The position numbers and the translations under genes were made by a program. A stretch of 63,982 nucleotides of DNA from DASRDS01 sp035569435 (GTDB taxonomy: Bacteria > Gemmatimonadota > Gemmatimonadetes > Gemmatimonadales > Gemmatimonadaceae). Below are positions 60,363-63,982 of this stretch, piece by piece. Position 1 is the stretch's first letter, and each line of letters begins with the position of its first letter. The notes under the pieces were generated by a model. That model worked only from the letters and a program-made list of their open reading frames with translations, was not told the DNA's origin and ran no database searches. Location: contig DATMNB010000273.1 in the NCBI GenBank assembly GCA_035569435.1, forward strand, positions 1 to 63,982. Direction: 5' to 3'.

Positions 60363-61351
60363 ATGACCCGCGCCCGTTGGCCAGCGTCTCGCTCGACGTG
60401 GACAACCTCTGGTCGTACATGAAGACGCATGGCGACCCCGGGTGGGAGCGCCGGCCGTCGTACTACGACGTGTTCTTCCCCGTGGCGCTCGAGGCCCTCG
60501 ACGCGCTCGGGCTCACGATCACGTTCTTCATCGTGGGGATCGACGCGGCGTCTGAGGCCAACCACGCCGCCCTCAAGGACGCCGTGGCGCGGGGCCACGA
60601 GGTCGGCAATCACTCGCATGAGCACGAGCCGTGGCTCCACCGCTACGACGCGGCCAAGCTACGCGCCGAGATCGAGCGCGCCGAAACGAACATCGTCACG
60701 GCGACCGGCCAGCGGCCGGTCGGCTTTCGCGGACCGGGATACAGCTGGAGCCCGACGCTGTTCGAGATCCTCGTCGACCGCGGCTATCTCTACGATGCCT
60801 CGACGCTCCCGACCTTCATCGGGCCGCTGGCGCGCGCCTACTACTTCTGGACCGCCAAGCTCACGCCTGCCCAACGCGCCGAGCGCGGCGCGCTCTTCGG
60901 GACGGCGGCCGATGCGCTCCGGCCGGTGCGGCCCTACCGCTGGCAGCTCCCGTCAGGGCGGTCGCTGCTCGAGATCCCCGTCACGACGATGCCGGTGGTC
61001 AAGGCGCCGTTCCATCTGAGCTACCTGCTGTATCTCAGCCGGTACTCCGAGGCCGCCATGGTCGCCTACCTGCGCACGGCGCTCGCCGCCTGCCGGCTGA
61101 CGGGAACGGAGCCGAGTTTCTTGCTGCACCCGCTCGATCTCCTGGGCGGCGACCAAGCGCCGGCGCTCAAGTTCTTCCCCGGGATGGATCTGTCGGGGGC
61201 GCGCAAAGCGGCGGTCTTTGGCCGGGTCCTCGGGATTCTCGGGGAGCATTTCCGCCTGGTCAACATGAGCACGCACGCGCGGGCAATCATGGCCCGGTCC
61301 GCGACCTTGCCGCTCCGCACCCCGGCCGCGTCCGTCGCGGCCGTCGGGTAA
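60359..61351 (+). CDS. polysaccharide deacetylase family protein
   Basis: 330 residues. SVSLDVDNLW supplies the D-x-D motif, VGNHSHEHEPWL carries H-x3-H (His-Ser-His-Glu-His), and RGPGYSWSPTLFEIL the following motif. C-terminal SFLLHPLDLLGGD keeps the family's final His. All metal residues are present, unlike the deacetylase part at 57220. No signal peptide is visible. Its ATG overlaps the FAD gene and it ends 6 bases before the asparagine synthetase gene, so the chain is one operon. Confidence 0.88.
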   Translation: MNDPRPLASVSLDVDNLWSYMKTHGDPGWERRPSYYDVFFPVALEALDALGLTITFFIVGIDAASEANHAALKDAVARGHEVGNHSHEHEPWLHRYDAAKLRAEIERAETNIVTATGQRPVGFRGPGYSWSPTLFEILVDRGYLYDASTLPTFIGPLARAYYFWTAKLTPAQRAERGALFGTAADALRPVRPYRWQLPSGRSLLEIPVTTMPVVKAPFHLSYLLYLSRYSEAAMVAYLRTALAACRLTGTEPSFLLHPLDLLGGDQAPALKFFPGMDLSGARKAAVFGRVLGILGEHFRLVNMSTHARAIMARSATLPLRTPAASVAAVG

Positions 61352-61357
61352 CGCGCG

Positions 61358-63238
61358 ATGTGCGGCATCATCGGGATCCTGAACCTCGACCGACGGCCCG
61401 TCGAGCCGGCCGTGCTGTCGGCGATGGCCGACGCCATCCGGCACCGGGGACCCGATGGCGAGGGCGTGTTCATCGACGGACCCCTCGGGTTCTTCCACAA
61501 GCGTCTGTCGATCATCGATCTCGTCACCGGCCAGCAGCCGATGACCGCCGGGCCGCTGACCGTGTGCTTCAACGGCGAGATCTATAACTACGTCGAGCTG
61601 CGCGAGGATTTGGTCGCCCGTGGACACCGGTTCCGGACGACGAGCGACACGGAAGTCATCCTGGCGATGTACGCCGAATTCGGACCGCGGTGCGTCGAGC
61701 AGCTGAACGGCATGTTCGCCTTCCTGCTCTACGACGCCGAGCGCCGCCAGCTCTTCACGGCGCGCGACCACTTTGGGATCAAGCCCCTCTATTATCACGC
61801 GACGCCGCGCCACATCCTGTTCGCCTCCGAGATCAAGGCGCTCCTCCGGCACCCCGATGTGCGGGCGGCGGCCGACGTCGAGTCGGTCCGCGAGTACGTG
61901 ACCTTCCAGTTTGTGACCGGCGACCGCACGATGTTCGCCGGCGTGCGCAAGCTGCCCCCGGGGCACTGGCAGCTCATCGACCTCGACTCGGGTCGCACCC
62001 GCACGGAGCACTTCTGGGAGCCGCGGTTCAGCGTCGACCCGTACCATACGGAGGAATACTTCGTCGTCGAGTCGCGACGCCTGCTCCAGGATGCCGTGCG
62101 GCTGCAGCTTCGGAGCGACGTCCCGGTCGGGGCGTATCTGAGCGGCGGCATGGATTCGAGCATCGTCTCGCGGCTCGCCGCGCCGCACACCGGTGGCGCG
62201 ATGCACACCTTCACCGGGTTGTTCCGCGAGGGGCCGGAGTTCGACGAGAGCCGCTATGCCCGCGACGTCGCCGAGGCGTGCGGCGCCATCATGCACGAGA
62301 TCGTGCCGACCGAGCGACAGTTCGTCGACCTCATGCCGCAACTCGTCTATCAGATGGACGAACCGGTGGCGGGCCCCGGGCTCTTCCCGCAGTTCCTCGT
62401 CGCGCGGTGCGCGGCCCAACACGTCAAGGTCGTCCTCGGCGGCCAGGGTGGCGATGAGATTTTCGGCGGCTATGCCCGATACCTCGTGGCCTATCTCGAG
62501 CAGGCCATCAAAGGCGCGATCTTCGAGACGACGGAAGAAGCCGAGCACATCGTCTCGCTCAAGTCGATCATCCCCAACCTGCCGTCGCTCCGGCAGTACG
62601 GGCCGATGCTCCAGCAGTTCTGGAGCCAGGACGTGTTCGAGCCGATGGACCGGCGCTATTTCCGGCTCATCGATCGCAGCGGCGGGGCGCTCGGTCTGTT
62701 CAGCGCCGATTTTCGCGCCGGGTATGACCACGAGGCCATGTTCGCGCGGTTCCAGGACGTGTTCAATCACCCGGACACGCAGTCGTACTATAACAAGATG
62801 ACGCACTTCGACCTGGTCACCAATCTCCCGGCATTGCTGCACGTCGAGGATCGGGTCAGTATGGCGTCGTCGCTCGAGTCGCGGGTCCCCTTGCTCGACT
62901 ACCGGCTGACCGACCTGGTCACCAGCATGCCGCCGCGGATGAAATTCCGCGGCGGTGAACTGAAATACATGCTGAAGCGGGCGGCCGGCGACGTGCTGCC
63001 CCGGTCGGTAGCCGAGCGCAAGGACAAGATGGGGTTCCCCGTCCCGCTGCATCTGTGGGCGCGCGGGAGCGCGCGGGACTTTTTCGCCGACGTGTTGCTC
63101 TCGCCCACGGCGCGCCAGCGTGGGATCTTCGACAGTCGCGAGGTTGAGACACTGTTGGCGCAGGAGGCGGCGTTCGGACGCCGCCTCTGGGGCTTACTGA
63201 ACCTCGAGCTGTGGTACCAGCAGTTCATCGACGCCTAA
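61358..63238 (+). CDS. asparagine synthetase (glutamine-hydrolysing) family amidotransferase
   Basis: 626 residues. Cys2 (MCGIIGIL) is the glutaminase nucleophile; RHRGPDGEGVF, RLSIIDL and FNGEIYNY complete the glutaminase domain. The synthetase domain has the PPi-loop VGAYLSGGMDSSIV and, near 400, VVLGGQGGDEIFGGYAR. Exosortase-type glycan loci often have such an amidotransferase, probably amidating uronic acids or a carrier rather than making free asparagine. ATG at 61358. Confidence 0.92.
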   Translation: MCGIIGILNLDRRPVEPAVLSAMADAIRHRGPDGEGVFIDGPLGFFHKRLSIIDLVTGQQPMTAGPLTVCFNGEIYNYVELREDLVARGHRFRTTSDTEVILAMYAEFGPRCVEQLNGMFAFLLYDAERRQLFTARDHFGIKPLYYHATPRHILFASEIKALLRHPDVRAAADVESVREYVTFQFVTGDRTMFAGVRKLPPGHWQLIDLDSGRTRTEHFWEPRFSVDPYHTEEYFVVESRRLLQDAVRLQLRSDVPVGAYLSGGMDSSIVSRLAAPHTGGAMHTFTGLFREGPEFDESRYARDVAEACGAIMHEIVPTERQFVDLMPQLVYQMDEPVAGPGLFPQFLVARCAAQHVKVVLGGQGGDEIFGGYARYLVAYLEQAIKGAIFETTEEAEHIVSLKSIIPNLPSLRQYGPMLQQFWSQDVFEPMDRRYFRLIDRSGGALGLFSADFRAGYDHEAMFARFQDVFNHPDTQSYYNKMTHFDLVTNLPALLHVEDRVSMASSLESRVPLLDYRLTDLVTSMPPRMKFRGGELKYMLKRAAGDVLPRSVAERKDKMGFPVPLHLWARGSARDFFADVLLSPTARQRGIFDSREVETLLAQEAAFGRRLWGLLNLELWYQQFIDA

Positions 63239-63246
63239 CCCTCGGT

Positions 63247-63982
63247 ATGCCACTTACACTCGACACCACCGGCGTGCGCCACTGGCACGTCAAGCAGATT
63301 GCGGTCATCGGTCCTGGCATCGTCGGGATGCCGATGGCAGCGCTCCTCGCCCACGCCCGCATTCGCGAAGGGGGCGAGGAGCCGGCGCGCGTCCTCGTCG
63401 TGCAACGCGGCTCACGCACCTCCGGTTGGAAGGTCGACGCGATCAACGCCGGCACGTCGCCGATCGGCGGGATCGAGCCCGATCTCGATCGCATTGTCGC
63501 CGAGTCGGTGCGCGAGGGGCTGTTGTCGGCGACGACCGACTATGCCCAGCTCCGCGACGCCGATGTGATTCTCGTCTGCGTGCAGACCGACAAGGATGGA
63601 TTCGCCCCCGACTACGGCCCGCTCTTCGAGGCCCTGACGCGCGTCGCCGAAGAGCTCCAGCACAAGCCAGCCGGCAACGTGCCGGTGATCGTGTTCGAGT
63701 CGACGCTGGCGCCGTCGTCGATGACCACCGTCGTGCGCGAGCACTTCGCCCGCTACGGCCTCGTCGAGGGCCGGGATATTCTGTTGGGCAATAGTCCCAA
63801 CCGCGTGATGCCCGGCCGGCTCGTCGAGCGGGTCGCGGCGTCCGATAAGTTGATCGGCGGCCTGCACCCCGTGACGGCCGAGTTGATCAAACGGCTGTAC
63901 GCGCGCATCGTGACCGGCGGGACGCTGTACACGACCAACAGCATGACGGCCGAGATCGTGAAGACGCTGGAGAATGCCTATC
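63247..63982 (+). CDS. UDP-glucose/GDP-mannose dehydrogenase family (3' partial)
   Basis: NAD-dependent nucleotide-sugar dehydrogenase that makes uronic-acid donors. 245 codons are visible: IAVIGPGIVGMPMAALLAHA is the Rossmann motif, ADVILVCVQT with DKDGF follows, then VIVFESTLAPSSM and GNSPNRVMPGRL, and the edge falls near TAEIVKTLENAY, which corresponds to the family's helix before the catalytic-domain Cys. Starts 8 bases after the amidotransferase gene; the rest lies beyond the window. A uronic-acid donor would be the natural substrate source for an amidotransferase in the same operon. Confidence 0.9.
   Translation, partial: MPLTLDTTGVRHWHVKQIAVIGPGIVGMPMAALLAHARIREGGEEPARVLVVQRGSRTSGWKVDAINAGTSPIGGIEPDLDRIVAESVREGLLSATTDYAQLRDADVILVCVQTDKDGFAPDYGPLFEALTRVAEELQHKPAGNVPVIVFESTLAPSSMTTVVREHFARYGLVEGRDILLGNSPNRVMPGRLVERVAASDKLIGGLHPVTAELIKRLYARIVTGGTLYTTNSMTAEIVKTLENAY

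Noticed and set aside
60953..63052. 699-residue open frame on the minus strand opposite the amidotransferase gene
   Set aside because: Low-complexity, no domain; mirror of a GC-rich real gene with full conserved motifs on the plus strand.

Overview
The window is GC-rich, densely coding bacterial chromosome. Gene starts often overlap upstream stops (ATGA, GTGA, TTGA). The mix points to a Gram-negative, free-living, respiring heterotroph: a long Ser/Thr kinase carrying TolB-like and TPR-like regions, glcDEF, an OprB-type porin, a Wza/Wzc-type exopolysaccharide locus and a soluble two-component pair with a sigma-54 activator. Gemmatimonadota (or a near relative) is my best guess; this is inference from gene content, not a database result. 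I saw no rRNA, tRNA, CRISPR array or complete insertion sequence.

Layout. 1-2472: end of a peptide ABC transporter (lipoprotein and DppB-like permease). 2469-7152: ferredoxin/flavodoxin-NADP reductase-like enzyme, Ser/Thr kinase, cobalamin adenosyltransferase, aroB, primary-type sigma factor. 7172-10609: a three-enzyme fusion (GH18, NodB deacetylase, GT2 synthase). 10619-16526: LON-domain protein, glcDEF, ygfZ-like and DUF1802 genes, closed by a perfect hairpin shared with a facing small lipoprotein gene. 16963-29929: molybdopterin oxidoreductase, ChlI/MoxR-like AAA+ ATPase, GNAT, cytidylate-kinase-like protein, giant kinase, DolK-like protein, MFS exporter, VWA protein, acyltransferase, cysK.

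29947-33498 is the most interesting short region. A SAM-II riboswitch aptamer, followed by an antiterminator/terminator pair, precedes a threonine-synthase-family gene, a MoaD/ThiS-type carrier ending in Gly-Gly, a MoeZ-like adenylyltransferase-rhodanese and a LysE-type exporter. SAM control of such an operon suggests carrier-protein-dependent sulfur transfer for homocysteine/methionine synthesis rather than plain threonine synthesis.

33473-38930: VOC and AraC-type genes, a CDF metal exporter with an RcnR-type repressor and two candidate operators, an OprB-type porin and an MHS-type transporter. 38990-41876: short mutY, a patch of hairpins and 21-bp tandem repeats, gltA and an EVE-domain gene. 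41878-44486: histidine kinase and sigma-54 response regulator.

44744 to the right edge is an exopolysaccharide locus: methyltransferase, FkbH-like protein, three deacetylase-family proteins, Wzc, Wza, priming glycosyltransferase, UbiA-type prenyltransferase, GT2, GT4, FAD oxidoreductase, asparagine synthetase-like amidotransferase and a nucleotide-sugar dehydrogenase cut by the edge. Three of its transcription units have GG-N10-GC sigma-54-like promoters close upstream, matching the sigma-54 activator encoded next door.
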